Shown: positions 19,055 through 30,305 of the stretch, piece by piece | How positions within the stretch are numbered: the stretch's first letter is position 1 | Layout: the number at the start of each line of letters is the position of its first letter | Origin: Mucispirillum schaedleri ASF457 | GTDB taxonomy: Bacteria; Chrysiogenota; Deferribacteres; Deferribacterales; Mucispirillaceae | Length of the DNA stretch: 64,000 nt | Direction of reading: 5' to 3' | NCBI RefSeq assembly: GCF_000487995.2 | Contig: NZ_CP097562.1 | Location: forward strand, 865,001-929,000 | Translations under genes and position numbers: made by a program | Notes under the pieces: model-generated | Seen by the model: the letters and a program-made list of their open reading frames with translations, nothing else | Told to the model about the DNA's origin: nothing | The model's database searches: none

Positions 19055-20147
19055 TAAATCTAAAATACATTATATCGCCATCCTGAACAACATAATCTTT
19101 TCCTTCAAGTCTTAATCTGCCGTTTTCTTTTGCTGTTGTAAGGGATTTATATTTTTCAAAATCAGCATAAGAACATACTTCTGCTCGGATAAAGCCTCGT
19201 TCAATATCAGAATGAATTTTACCTGCAGCCTGTGGAGCAGAAGCTCCGTTTTCAACAGTCCATGCACGGACTTCTTTTTCACCTGCTGTAAAAAATGTAA
19301 TTAATCCAAGCAGGTCATAGCCGCTTTTTATAAGACTGTCAAGCCCGCTTCTTTCCATTCCAAGAGTTTGTAAATATTCTTTTGCTTCTTCTTCTGATAA
19401 ATCCTGAAGCTCACATTCTGTTTTACCGCATATTTTTACAACTTCCGCACCTTCTGATGATGCAATCTGGCGGACAGTTTTAACATGCTCATTATCTTCT
19501 GCTAGTGCATCTTCATCAACATTTGCCACATAAAGCACTGGTTTTATTGTAATAAAGTTATATTCTCTAATTTCATCAATATATTCTGGATGCTCTTTAA
19601 GTAATGCTCTTAAAGGCTTACCCTCATCTGCACATTTTAAAAACTCTTCTAACACTTCTACTTTCTTTTTTAAAGCCTTATCACCGCTTTTTGCTGCCTT
19701 TTGGTGTTTTGTAACAGCTTTATCTAATATTTCCATATCAGCAAGCAAAAGCTCTGTATTAATTATTTCTATATCATTAGCAGGGTCTACTTTATTTTCT
19801 ACATGAACGATTTCATCATTTTCAAAACAGCGAACAACATGTGCAACAGCATCAGTCTGCCTGATATGAGTTAAAAACTGGTTGCCCCTGCCTTCCCCAT
19901 GACTTGCACCTTTTACAAGTCCTGCAATATCCACAAACTCTACAGTTGTAGGAACAATAGATTTTGGCTTAATATACTGAATAATAAAATTCATTCTCTC
20001 ATCAGGAACAGGAATAACCCCCCTGTTTGGATCAATAGTACAAAATGGATAGTTTGCACTTTCTGCATTCTGTGCTTTTGATAAAGCATTAAAAATAGTT
20101 GATTTACCTACATTTGGCAGGCCGACAATACCACAACTGAAACCCAT
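19047..20147 (-). CDS. ychF: OBG-family ATPase YchF
   Basis: A 366-residue P-loop NTPase of the OBG family. G1 is GLPNVGKST (~8-16), followed by YPFCTIDPN, and the G3 DIAGLVKGASHGEGRGNQF. YchF prefers ATP because the usual NKxD motif is altered, seen here as NVDED in VLYVANVDEDAL. A coiled coil follows at ~130-180, and the C-terminal TGS domain has the ARAWTxxxG-like VRAWTVENGASAPQAAG and FIRAEV. It binds ribosomes and is linked to stress responses. It leads the ychF-SH3-moaC-nadE run. The 708-base stretch beyond its start is gene-free. Confidence 0.95.
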   Translation of the reverse strand: MGFSCGIVGLPNVGKSTIFNALSKAQNAESANYPFCTIDPNRGVIPVPDERMNFIIQYIKPKSIVPTTVEFVDIAGLVKGASHGEGRGNQFLTHIRQTDAVAHVVRCFENDEIVHVENKVDPANDIEIINTELLLADMEILDKAVTKHQKAAKSGDKALKKKVEVLEEFLKCADEGKPLRALLKEHPEYIDEIREYNFITIKPVLYVANVDEDALAEDNEHVKTVRQIASSEGAEVVKICGKTECELQDLSEEEAKEYLQTLGMERSGLDSLIKSGYDLLGLITFFTAGEKEVRAWTVENGASAPQAAGKIHSDIERGFIRAEVCSYADFEKYKSLTTAKENGRLRLEGKDYVVQDGDIMYFRFNV

Positions 20148-21956
<1,809 letters not shown>

Positions 21957-22065
21957 TTCTGCCCCCATTGATTTTATATTTATTTTTATTGTATTTATAG
22001 CCATTATTCAATATCTTATACTACTTTATTATTGCCTAAAATTCTCATTTATAGTATATAAGTAT

Positions 22066-22950
22066 ATGGACAATAAATTACTTGAAGAAATAAAATCAAA
22101 ACTGATTAACATTCTACCAACTGAAAGCGAGATAGATACAGGTTTTTATGGAGTAAAATTTTACAGAAGAAATAATGCAGAAAATACTCATACTTGCATA
22201 CAATGCCCATGCATTATTTTTGTTGCAAATGGAGAAAAGTATACTCATATAAGTAACGAAAATTTTATATTTAAAAAAGGATATTACAATATTACATATA
22301 TTGATTATCCAGTATCTTCTCATTTTTATAATATTTCAAAAGATAACCCATATCTTTCTATTTACATGCCTGTTGATAGAAATATAATTACTGAAATAAT
22401 TCAAAATATTCATCATATTCCAAACACAGTTTTTAAGGGAATATCTGAAAACAAAGCAGATAATAAGCTGCTTGCTGCATACAGCAGGCTTATTGATTTG
22501 TATAATAAGCCTGATGAAATAAGCTTTATGGCACAGTTAATTATTAAAGAAATATATTACAGAATATTAAGCGGTCCTGTTGGAGCAGATTTAAAAGCAT
22601 TATACACTTTTGGCTCGCAAAGCAATAAAATATATCAGGCTGTAGAATTTATAAAAAATAATTATAAAGAATACCTGCATATAGATGATATTGCATCAAA
22701 AGTAAATATGGCACCATCTACTTTTTTCAGGAATTTTAAAGCAGTTACTATGATAAGCCCACTGCAGTATCAAAAAAAATTAAGGCTTTATGAAGCTCAA
22801 AGATTAATGCTTTCCAAAAAATATACAGTATCAGATGCTGCATATACCGTAGGTTATGAAAGTATTACCCAATTTACAAGAGAATATAAAAAATTATTTC
22901 ATTCATCCCCTGTAAGAAATATAAAAGAAATTATAAATGGAAAAGTATAG
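22066..22950 (+). CDS. AraC-family transcriptional regulator
   Basis: A 294-residue regulator with an N-terminal AraC_N-type sensing domain (~1-160; CPCIIFVANGEKY, YLSIYMPVD) and two C-terminal helix-turn-helix motifs (LHIDDIASKVNMAPSTFFRNF, VSDAAYTVGYESITQFTREYKKLF). The class often regulates the neighbouring aldo/keto reductase or alcohol dehydrogenase gene, and here the reductase is divergent. I use the ATG at 22066 (MDNKLLEE). The longer frame from 21892 would add a hydrophobic run that overlaps the reductase's own coding sequence. Ribosome site is weak. Confidence 0.8.
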   Translation: MDNKLLEEIKSKLINILPTESEIDTGFYGVKFYRRNNAENTHTCIQCPCIIFVANGEKYTHISNENFIFKKGYYNITYIDYPVSSHFYNISKDNPYLSIYMPVDRNIITEIIQNIHHIPNTVFKGISENKADNKLLAAYSRLIDLYNKPDEISFMAQLIIKEIYYRILSGPVGADLKALYTFGSQSNKIYQAVEFIKNNYKEYLHIDDIASKVNMAPSTFFRNFKAVTMISPLQYQKKLRLYEAQRLMLSKKYTVSDAAYTVGYESITQFTREYKKLFHSSPVRNIKEIINGKV

Positions 22951-22974
22951 CCTGCACAATAGTTTATATATCTT

Positions 22975-23844
22975 CTATTTATATGGAATATCCAGTTTTG
23001 ACAGAATTTTTTTAAAGTTTTTCAAAATAACATCAGTAGAATTATTTTTTAATTCCAACCATTCACAATTCCACTGTTCCGCCTGCTCTTTATTCATTTT
23101 TGATAAAGTGTCTGCTATAAAAATTTTAGATTCACGGGCAAAAATTGCATCTGCTGATTCAGGATTACCTTTTCCCATCAATTTTACTTCACATCTATTC
23201 CATACTCCACTATTAGATTTTATCTTAAAATCAACTTCTCTATCAAACAAAGTATTTTTTTTAAATATATCTGAATTTATATTTTCCATTGGTACACCAC
23301 ATAATTCACATAATTTCAGCATTAAAGGTTTTTCGCATTTTTTACCTATTGAACTCCAGGCTCCACCTCTAATTGCTATTTTTTTAGTTGCAAGGGCATT
23401 TATAACAATCAAACTCTCTGATAAAGATAACTCTACTGATACACCATTATATGAAAGTTTTATAACTACATCAAGACCTGAGAAAGCTTCATCTTCTAAT
23501 TCTTTTATCATTAAAGATAAATATTCAAAATTTTCACTAGCAAAATCCAATACAACTTCCTTTGTTGCTGAACCTTTAATATTATGAATCGTTTTCTTAT
23601 TAATTCCTGCATAAATTGCAATATTATCTGTGGAAATCAAATCATTGTTAATAAAGTTCTGCTTATACCAATTCAAACTAATATCAGTACTATCACATTT
23701 TGCTTTTATTATGTCTTTGAAAAAATCTATTGCAAATTGTAAAAAATCAGCATTTATCTTAGATACTACAATACTTCTATAATCTTCACCTTTTAAAAGT
23801 TTATCTACTGTCTGTTTTATTATAATTTCATCAAATGTTACCAT
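22975..23844 (-). CDS. Type II restriction endonuclease, possibly CfrBI-like
   Basis: A 289-residue protein with no signal or membrane segment. Its start overlaps the end of a DNA methyltransferase gene by 14 bases, the typical type II R-M layout. Residues ~200-225 carry a plausible PD-(D/E)XK nuclease core: FDREVDFKIKS, then CEVKLMGKGNPESAD with E-x-K. KNTLFDREVDF and GKGNPESADAIFARE resemble my recollection of the CfrBI restriction enzyme family, whose partner is also an N4-cytosine methylase. Recognition sequence cannot be read from protein. Assignment is mainly from context plus the catalytic pattern. Confidence 0.6.
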   Translation of the reverse strand: MVTFDEIIIKQTVDKLLKGEDYRSIVVSKINADFLQFAIDFFKDIIKAKCDSTDISLNWYKQNFINNDLISTDNIAIYAGINKKTIHNIKGSATKEVVLDFASENFEYLSLMIKELEDEAFSGLDVVIKLSYNGVSVELSLSESLIVINALATKKIAIRGGAWSSIGKKCEKPLMLKLCELCGVPMENINSDIFKKNTLFDREVDFKIKSNSGVWNRCEVKLMGKGNPESADAIFARESKIFIADTLSKMNKEQAEQWNCEWLELKNNSTDVILKNFKKILSKLDIPYK

Positions 23845-24997
23845 AATTATATCCTTGCTTTATAATTTCTATATATGATTTATTCTGTTCGCATAGTATT
23901 GGAATTCTCCCCATTTGCAATGCGACTCTACCAAATGTTCCACTACCTGCAAACATATCAAGAACAACATCGTTTGGAAAAGAATAATAAGTTAAAACTT
24001 TTTCACATAGTTCATCAGGAAAAACAGCTGGATGTTCTTTATGCGATTTTGGATTAATATACCAGCAATTAGTAGTATCATATTTCTCACTGTCATTAAT
24101 ACCAAATTTTTTAGGGTATTTACTTATATTTTTATCTAATAAAAAATCTACTTTTTTTCTATAAACTAGAAGAGATTCCGTTATGCAATTAGGTTTATAG
24201 CTCAATGGTTGTCGTGTTTGATGATATCCTCCAACTCTATTAGGAACTGAATATTCTGGTTTAATCCAAATAATCTCATCAACAAAATAAAATCCACTTT
24301 CTTCTAAAATTTTATGAAAATCAAAATGAATAGGATAACGAGTACTTTCAAATTCTCTCCCTGGTCTTTTAGTTATTATAGGAGATACATTAATAATAAT
24401 AAATCTACCATCTTCCAATACTCTATAACATTCAACAAGTGTTTGTTTCATCATGTTCATATAGCTTTTATATGAAGTATAAACACTATAATCCCGTGCA
24501 TTATAATAAGGTGGTGAACTAAATATTAGCTGCACCTGTTGGTCTTTTATTTTTTTCAGTGTTTTTGTATTATCACCTTCTAATAATATGGGATATTTAA
24601 TTTTATCTATATTTTTTTTACTGTGTGTCGTATGCCTATAATCGTAGTATGCTTTCATTTTATAAAGTATTTCATTATCAAAGTATTCTAAAATTTCTCT
24701 TTGTAATGATAAAAATCTATCATCATTACTATTATAAAGGCAGGTTCTAAACATCTGATAAACTAATTCCATAATTCCACAATTATAAATGTTATCCTTT
24801 ATAAATATATAAATCTTATCTTTATTACTCTGCCTACCAATAGATGAAACAATTTCTCTTCTGACATTAATGCTATTATTTTCCGCATAAAGCAATATTA
24901 ATTTATCTAAAATATCTTCGCTAGTATCTACACCAAGTTTTTTTATAAAATCTACTGATAATTTATCATTGCTGAACGATAGTAAATCTTTTTCCAT
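23831..24997 (-). CDS. DNA methyltransferase, N4-cytosine type (type II R-M)
   Basis: A 388-residue DNA methyltransferase with permuted motif order (beta class). The catalytic motif IV is FSSPPYYNARDYS (~165-177), ahead of the SAM-binding motif VLDMFAGSGTFGRVA (~350-365). SPPY favours N4-cytosine methylation over N6-adenine. The first ~100 residues are helical with HEAT-like repeats (NSINVRREIVSSIGRQSN) and may aid target recognition. The start is ATG at 24997, four bases after the binding-protein stop; a TTG start would overlap it. It protects DNA from the nuclease encoded next. Confidence 0.82.
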   Translation of the reverse strand: MEKDLLSFSNDKLSVDFIKKLGVDTSEDILDKLILLYAENNSINVRREIVSSIGRQSNKDKIYIFIKDNIYNCGIMELVYQMFRTCLYNSNDDRFLSLQREILEYFDNEILYKMKAYYDYRHTTHSKKNIDKIKYPILLEGDNTKTLKKIKDQQVQLIFSSPPYYNARDYSVYTSYKSYMNMMKQTLVECYRVLEDGRFIIINVSPIITKRPGREFESTRYPIHFDFHKILEESGFYFVDEIIWIKPEYSVPNRVGGYHQTRQPLSYKPNCITESLLVYRKKVDFLLDKNISKYPKKFGINDSEKYDTTNCWYINPKSHKEHPAVFPDELCEKVLTYYSFPNDVVLDMFAGSGTFGRVALQMGRIPILCEQNKSYIEIIKQGYNYGNI

Positions 24998-24998
24998 G

Positions 24999-25745
24999 TT
25001 ATTTATCAAAATATTTTGAATATATTTTATCGTATGTGCCGTTTTCTTTCATTGTTTGTAATGCTTTATTGATTTCATCTAATAAAGCAGTATTATCTTT
25101 TGGCAGAGCAATAGAATATTCTTCTTCAGCCAGTGCAGTATCAAGTACCTTAAGCCCTTCATTATTTGCAACATATTCTTTTGCAGGCTCCATATCTAAT
25201 ACAGTCGCATCAACTTTTTTTGCTGATAATGCCATAATCGCCTGACCTGTTGCTTCATATCTTGTAATAGATGATGTGTCTTTATACATATCTGTTACAA
25301 CCATATCACCAGTGTAACCTATCACAACACCAATTTTTTTGCCTTTTAAATCTTCAAACTTTTGAATATCTGAACCATCTGGCACAATAACAGCTTGTTT
25401 TGATACAAAATAAGGCATGCTGAAATTTACATGCTGGCGTCTTTCGTCAGTTGCAGTCATACCGGAAATAATACAGTTGATTTTACCTGTCTGCATAGCT
25501 ATTAAAAGGCTGTCAAAAGCCATATTTTTAAATACTACTTTTTTGCCAATGATTTTTGAAACTTCATTCATTAAATCTACATCAAAACCAACAATATTGC
25601 CCTGTTCAATATATTCAAATGGCGGAAATTCTGGGTTTGTCCCTACAATTAATGTATCAGCAGATGCTGCATCATTTTTCTTACAGCCAAAAAGCATAAC
25701 TGATGATAATACTGATACTAAAATTAATAACAATACTTTTTTCAT
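24999..25745 (-). CDS. Amino-acid ABC transporter substrate-binding lipoprotein
   Basis: A 248-residue periplasmic solute-binding protein of family 3 (ArtJ/HisJ/GlnH type). The lipobox is MLFGC (Cys ~21). Family segments are LIVGTNPEFPPFEYIEQG, VGFDVDLMNEVSKIIG, CIISGMTATDERR, FSMPYFVSKQ and IGVVIGYTGD. It captures a polar or charged amino acid for an inner-membrane ABC importer, but no permease or ATPase lies nearby. Downstream is the R-M pair, read on the same strand, which may have been inserted between it and its partners. A clear promoter lies upstream at 25778. Confidence 0.88.
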   Translation of the reverse strand: MKKVLLLILVSVLSSVMLFGCKKNDAASADTLIVGTNPEFPPFEYIEQGNIVGFDVDLMNEVSKIIGKKVVFKNMAFDSLLIAMQTGKINCIISGMTATDERRQHVNFSMPYFVSKQAVIVPDGSDIQKFEDLKGKKIGVVIGYTGDMVVTDMYKDTSSITRYEATGQAIMALSAKKVDATVLDMEPAKEYVANNEGLKVLDTALAEEEYSIALPKDNTALLDEINKALQTMKENGTYDKIYSKYFDK

Positions 25746-25777
25746 ATCTTCTCTCCAAAATTTTATTTTAAAAGTAA

Positions 25778-25806
25778 GTAATACATTAATATTGTAATTA
25801 TGTCAA
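25778..25806 (-). promoter_or_regulatory. Promoter for the binding-protein gene
   Basis: On the minus strand TTGACA (25801-25806) is followed after 17 bases by TATTAC (25778-25783). It lies 33 bases before the ATG at 25745 and probably drives the binding protein and the R-M genes behind it. Confidence 0.6.
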
Positions 25807-25941
25807 AGAGTAAATGAATAAAAGAGAATATAATCAAATTTAGAATACAGCTGCTTATCTCATAATAATCTTTATTTATAAGCAAAGTATATAAATAAAT
25901 AATCTAAACATATTATGTTCTGCTGTAACAAGAAATAACTT

Positions 25942-25973
25942 AGATTTTTCGCCTTTTAAAATCTCAAAATGAC
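25942..25973 (-). repeat. Family A end, solo or decayed element
   Basis: AGATTTTTCGCC with CTCAAAATGAC is one end of the family A element. To its left (from about 25875) the AT-rich centre and a degraded second end (AAGCAAAGTATA) may be present. It lies between coaD and the binding-protein gene. Confidence 0.6.
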
Positions 25974-26003
25974 TGATACATAAAATTTCTGGGTAAATTC
26001 ATT

Positions 26004-26480
26004 TTAACTGCTGTATTTTTCCTGTAATTTTTTGCATACTATTTCTGGCACGAGTTTAGATACATCACCTTTATTATATGCTATATCACGCACTATTGTT
26101 GAGCTTAAAAATAAATATCTGCTGCCTGGCACCATAAAAATAGTTTCCACATCATTATTTATACTTCTGTTAGCAAAAGCCATTTGAAACTCATATTCAA
26201 AATCTGAGACAGCTCTTAATCCGCGGATAATATACATTGCATGCTTTGATTTCATATAATCTACTAAAAGTCCATTAAATGATTCTACAATTATGTTTTC
26301 ATTTCCTGCAAATACTGCACTTATCATATCTACCCTTTCTTCAAGAGTAAATAAATGCTTTTTATTAATATTTTCTGATACTGCAATATAAAGTTTGTCA
26401 CAAAATTTTGCTGCACGCTCCACAATATCTTTATGTCCTAATGTAAAAGGGTCAAATGAACCCGGATATATTCCCGTCAT
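26004..26480 (-). CDS. coaD: Phosphopantetheine adenylyltransferase
   Basis: A 158-residue nucleotidyltransferase that makes dephospho-CoA, the penultimate step of coenzyme A synthesis. The N-terminal GSFDPFTLGHKDIVERA contains the TxGH nucleotide-binding motif, followed by SENINKKHLF, RGLRAVSDFEYE and the C-terminal LSSTIVRDIA. Length is typical. It follows rsmD by four bases, a pairing seen in many bacteria. Confidence 0.95.
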   Translation of the reverse strand: MTGIYPGSFDPFTLGHKDIVERAAKFCDKLYIAVSENINKKHLFTLEERVDMISAVFAGNENIIVESFNGLLVDYMKSKHAMYIIRGLRAVSDFEYEFQMAFANRSINNDVETIFMVPGSRYLFLSSTIVRDIAYNKGDVSKLVPEIVCKKLQEKYSS

Positions 26481-26484
26481 ATAC

Positions 26485-27018
26485 TTACTCCTTATTATAA
26501 TGCAGAAATCTTATTATAGTATCTCCATACCTGCGTTCATCTATTATCTTAAATTTATCATGATTTATAAATTCTGTTTTATAAAATTCTTCATAAAGTA
26601 TTATGCCATCTTTTTTTAAAAGATTACTGCTGCTTACTGCTGCAAGTATTTCATTAGTCTTATAAATATTATACGGCGGGTCAAAAATAATTAAATCATA
26701 CTGTTTGTTTAATGTGCTGCATATTTTTAAATAATCGCCTTTATATATATTATAACTTCCTTTTTCCATTAAAGCAGTGTTTATTTTTAATGAAGAAATA
26801 TCTTTATCTATAAAATCAATATGCAACGCACCTCTGCTGTATGCTTCTATGCCTAATGCTCCAGTGCCTGCAAAAGCATCTAATATTTCAGGATAGCACT
26901 GCATATCAGATATTATGGAAAATACTGCGGAACGAAGTTTATCTGTTGTTGGTCTCACTTTTGAGCTTACAGGCGAATGAAGCTGCCTGCCCTTTAATAA
27001 ACCGCTTACTATTCTCAA
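26485..27018 (-). CDS. rsmD: 16S rRNA G966 N2-methyltransferase
   Basis: A 177-residue SAM-dependent methyltransferase modifying G966 of 16S rRNA. It starts MRIVSGLLKGRQL and RPTTDKLRSAVF, exactly where RsmD proteins begin. The SAM loop is LDAFAGTGALGIEAYSRGA and the catalytic motif is IIFDPPYN. Keeping this start means the gene overlaps the preceding radical SAM gene by 80 bases in another frame, which is longer than usual. Both ends are supported by family conservation. Confidence 0.93.
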   Translation of the reverse strand: MRIVSGLLKGRQLHSPVSSKVRPTTDKLRSAVFSIISDMQCYPEILDAFAGTGALGIEAYSRGALHIDFIDKDISSLKINTALMEKGSYNIYKGDYLKICSTLNKQYDLIIFDPPYNIYKTNEILAAVSSSNLLKKDGIILYEEFYKTEFINHDKFKIIDERRYGDTIIRFLHYNKE

Positions 27019-27946
27019 GATAATTTCTCCTTACTTCTATACATATATCTTTAAAGTCACTTTCTTTTATATCAGAATATAATTCATAATTTCTGCTGAA
27101 TAACTTTCTACCTGTTTTTTTAAAGCCTGAATACCGCACATGACCGCCCATATCCATATATAAAAGCATAATAAATGTTTTTACAATATCGCCAAATGAT
27201 TTATGATATGCCCCAGCTGCAATCTGACTATTTTCTGCTGCATTAACTGGCAGCCCCATACGGATAACCTGCACATTTTCTGCTGTAAAATGAGCATACA
27301 TTCCACCTGCTGCTAAAATCATATCTGCTAAATCTGCTGCCTTATATTCTCCACTTAAATACATACCATAAAGGGCAGTATTTTTAAACACCTGAGTTGG
27401 ATATATTCTTGCTGTTTTTATATTTTTTTTAGCAAGCAGTGCAGCATCATCAATGCAGGAATATAAGCTCTGTTTATACATGCCTGCCATAAGCTGGACA
27501 CCACATTCTGTAATATTTAATATATCATCTACTGCTTTTTCTGCCTGTATGTTTGTATAAGGTCTGCCGTTTGCTTTTAATACTTTATCATCAAGGCTTT
27601 GTATTCCAAGCTCCACAAGAGATATATTATAATCTTTTATCTCTGCAAGTGTTTCATTATTTATTGTATCAGGTCTTGTGGAAAATCGGATTTTACTAAA
27701 CCCATTATCATAAGCCAGCCTGTAAAGTTTCTGCCTTTCAAAACTTTTGATTGCTGCAAAGTTTCCACCATAAAATGCTATCTCATCATAAGATGTGCCA
27801 TAGGAAAGCCATGTTTTTATTTGATTTTCTGCCAGTATTATTAAATTATTTTCTGCTTTAACACCGCTTATTGCCTGCTGGTCGCAGAATATACATTTAT
27901 TACCACAGGAAGCAAAAGGAAGAAAAACTGGTAAAATTTTAGCCAT
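26939..27946 (-). CDS. Elp3-like radical SAM protein
   Basis: A 335-residue radical SAM protein. The iron-sulfur motif is CGNKCIFC (~14-21), followed by the glycine motif AFYGGNFAAI and the SAM-binding segment LVELGIQSLDD. The order matches the radical SAM part of Elp3 and the bacterial relatives often found between rnc and rsmD, but there is no acetyltransferase domain. Its substrate is unknown to me; a tRNA or porphyrin-type role has been suggested for relatives. Start overlaps the rnc stop by eight bases. Confidence 0.78.
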   Translation of the reverse strand: MAKILPVFLPFASCGNKCIFCDQQAISGVKAENNLIILAENQIKTWLSYGTSYDEIAFYGGNFAAIKSFERQKLYRLAYDNGFSKIRFSTRPDTINNETLAEIKDYNISLVELGIQSLDDKVLKANGRPYTNIQAEKAVDDILNITECGVQLMAGMYKQSLYSCIDDAALLAKKNIKTARIYPTQVFKNTALYGMYLSGEYKAADLADMILAAGGMYAHFTAENVQVIRMGLPVNAAENSQIAAGAYHKSFGDIVKTFIMLLYMDMGGHVRYSGFKKTGRKLFSRNYELYSDIKESDFKDICIEVRRNYLENSKRFIKGQAASFACKLKSETNNR

Positions 27947-28649
27947 TGTTACTTTGATACTGCTTTAAAGCCAGCGTTGCTGCCTGCTTCTCTGCTTCTT
28001 TTTTACTTCTGCCCTGACCTTGTGTTTTCATAATGCCGCATACATCTACTTCAACAAAAAATGTTTTGTTATGCTCTGGACCTGTTGCAGAAATTAAAGT
28101 ATATTCTGGAAGTCTGCCAAAATCACGCTGGCATATCTGCTGCAGCTGAGTTTTTGCATCACGAAAAGAGTTGCTTTGCACTGCTTCTATTATAAACTCT
28201 TCAAGTAGATTTAATACTATTGATTTTACTTTTTCATAACCGCCGTCTAAATATACAGCTGCCATTACAGCTTCAAATATATCTGCTACAATAGCTTTTT
28301 TAATGTTATCAACACCATTAAACTCACTTTTGCCTAATAATATGTTGCTGCTTAAATCAATCTTTTTAGATATTTCAAAAAGAGCTGATGAATTAACTAT
28401 ATAAGCCCGCAGAATAGATAAATCACCTTCTTGAAATTCAGGATACTTTTTTACAAGATATTCTGTTATAACAAGCTCCACTACTGCATCTCCTAGAAAT
28501 TCAAGCCTTTCATAGTTGTAGTCAAGATTATTATCATGAGAATAAGAAGAATGAGTAAGGGACCGTAAAAGAAGCCCCTTATCTTTAAATGTATAATTTA
28601 TTTTTTCTTCAATATTTGTAATATATACAGCAGAAATTTTATTCAACAT
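27939..28649 (-). CDS. rnc: Ribonuclease III
   Basis: A 236-residue double-strand-specific RNase for rRNA processing and RNA decay. The catalytic signature is [15 protein letters not shown] (~44-58), with the second acidic site in [16 protein letters not shown]. The C-terminal double-stranded RNA-binding domain ([12 protein letters not shown] to [12 protein letters not shown]) covers ~160-230. It overlaps the end of fabF by 11 bases. Structured repeat RNAs of the kind found in this window could be substrates, which is only a suggestion. Confidence 0.95.
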   Translation of the reverse strand: MLNKISAVYITNIEEKINYTFKDKGLLLRSLTHSSYSHDNNLDYNYERLEFLGDAVVELVITEYLVKKYPEFQEGDLSILRAYIVNSSALFEISKKIDLSSNILLGKSEFNGVDNIKKAIVADIFEAVMAAVYLDGGYEKVKSIVLNLLEEFIIEAVQSNSFRDAKTQLQQICQRDFGRLPEYTLISATGPEHNKTFFVEVDVCGIMKTQGQGRSKKEAEKQAATLALKQYQSNNG

Positions 28650-29880
28650 ATTTTTTAAATACTAATGATGCGTTTGTGCCGCCAAAGCCAAAAGAGTTTG
28701 ATAAACCATACTCCATTTCACATTTAACAGCTTTATTTGGTGTATAGTCTAAATCACATTTTTCATCCTGATTATCTATATTAATAGTAGGTGGAACAAT
28801 ACCTTCATTTACAGCCATCATTGTAATAATACCTTCTACAGCACCAGCTGCACCAAGAAGATGACCTGTCATAGATTTAGTAGAGCTGATTTTTACTGTT
28901 TTTGCATACTCACCAAATACATCTTTAATTGCCATGCTTTCTAATACATCACCTGCTGGAGTAGATGTGCCGTGAGTATTAATATAGCCAACTTTATCTG
29001 GAGTAATGCCTGCATCTTTTACAGCTGCCGCCATACATCTTCTTGCACCGCTTCCATCACTTGCAGGAAGTGTAATATGATAAGCATCACTGCTCATTCC
29101 ATAGCCAACTACTTCACCTAATATTTTTGCACCCCTTGCTTTTGCATGCTCTAAACTTTCAAGCACAAGCATACCACCGCCTTCACCAATTAAGAAACCA
29201 TCTCTGTCTTTATCAAATGGACGGCTTGCTTTTTCAGGCTCATCGTTGCGTCTAGATAATGCTCTCATATTAGCAAAACCAGCAACAGCAAGTGGAGTAA
29301 TAGCTGCTTCTGAGCCACCTGACACCATAATATCAGCATCGCCCCTTTCTATAATGCGTGCAGCATCACCTATTGAGTGAGTGCCTGTTGCACATGCTGT
29401 TACTATGCTTATATTTGGTCCTTTAAGTGAATATTTTATAGAAACAAGCCCATTTGCAATGTTAATAATAGCTCCCGGAATAAAGAATGGAGATACTTTT
29501 TTATAACCGCCTGCAAGGTATGCTTCCTGAGTATCTTCAATCACTTTAAAACCGCCAATACCTGCACCTATGCAGCAGCCTGCTCTATCATGGTCAAATT
29601 CATAAGCATCAAGACCAGCCTGTTTTATAGCTTCTTCTGCTGCTGCAAGTGCATAAAAGCAGAAATAGTCATATTTTTTAATATCTTTTTTATCAACATA
29701 ATTTTCTGGATTAAAATTTTTAACTTCAGCTGCAATTTTTACAGGGAATGTAGAAGCATCAAATTTTGTAATAAGACCTGCGCCGCTTTTACCAGCGATT
29801 AAATTTTCCCATGTTTCTTTAACTGAATTACCTAATGGAGTTACACACCCCATACCTGTTATAACAACTCTGCGTTTCAC
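28639..29880 (-). CDS. fabF: Beta-ketoacyl-ACP synthase II
   Basis: A 413-residue condensing enzyme that elongates acyl-ACP with malonyl-ACP. The catalytic Cys lies in [15 protein letters not shown] (~163-177), and the two His in [12 protein letters not shown] (~303) and [13 protein letters not shown] (~340). [15 protein letters not shown] is the typical start. It is separated from acpP by 133 bases that include an intrinsic terminator, so it is transcribed either by read-through or from its own promoter. Confidence 0.95.
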   Translation of the reverse strand: MKRRVVITGMGCVTPLGNSVKETWENLIAGKSGAGLITKFDASTFPVKIAAEVKNFNPENYVDKKDIKKYDYFCFYALAAAEEAIKQAGLDAYEFDHDRAGCCIGAGIGGFKVIEDTQEAYLAGGYKKVSPFFIPGAIINIANGLVSIKYSLKGPNISIVTACATGTHSIGDAARIIERGDADIMVSGGSEAAITPLAVAGFANMRALSRRNDEPEKASRPFDKDRDGFLIGEGGGMLVLESLEHAKARGAKILGEVVGYGMSSDAYHITLPASDGSGARRCMAAAVKDAGITPDKVGYINTHGTSTPAGDVLESMAIKDVFGEYAKTVKISSTKSMTGHLLGAAGAVEGIITMMAVNEGIVPPTINIDNQDEKCDLDYTPNKAVKCEMEYGLSNSFGFGGTNASLVFKKYVE

Positions 29881-29984
29881 GACTCCTCCAAATAAAATAA
29901 TAAAGAATAAGACTTATATATTACAATTATAAATTGAAAACTATAATATATAAAACTTATTTTAACGATTTCTCATGATATGAT

Positions 29985-30009
29985 AAATAAAAGGGCGGAT
30001 ATACCGCCC
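29985..30009 (-). terminator. Intrinsic terminator between acpP and fabF
   Basis: On the minus strand GGGCGG, loop TATAT, CCGCCC, then TTTTATTT. It begins four bases past the acpP stop. It would stop most transcripts from the fabD-fabG-acpP side before fabF. Confidence 0.85.
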
Positions 30010-30013
30010 ATAA

Positions 30014-30253
30014 CTATTTTGCGTTAGCTTTAATAAAATCAATTGCGTCTTGAACTGTTTTGATTTTAGTAGATTCCTCATCAGGAATTTCAATATCAAA
30101 TTCGCTTTCAAGTTCCATAATAAGCTGAACTGTATCAAGAGAATCAGCACCTAAATCATCAATAAAAGATGCTTCATTTGTAACATTAGCTACATCATCA
30201 ACTTTTAACTGCTCTGCAATAATTTCTTTTACTCTTGTTTCAATATCTGCCAT
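30014..30253 (-). CDS. acpP: Acyl carrier protein
   Basis: A 79-residue acidic helical protein that carries growing acyl chains on a phosphopantetheine arm. The attachment serine is in [11 protein letters not shown] (~37). VKEIIAEQL and [19 protein letters not shown] complete the fold. CoaD, needed to make the precursor of the arm, is encoded about 4 kb away in the same block. A strong terminator follows directly. Confidence 0.97.
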   Translation of the reverse strand: MADIETRVKEIIAEQLKVDDVANVTNEASFIDDLGADSLDTVQLIMELESEFDIEIPDEESTKIKTVQDAIDFIKANAK

Positions 30254-30305
30254 TTTATTCCTCCTTACAGAAATAATATTTTATCCCCTGCGGGTTTATT
30301 TTGCA

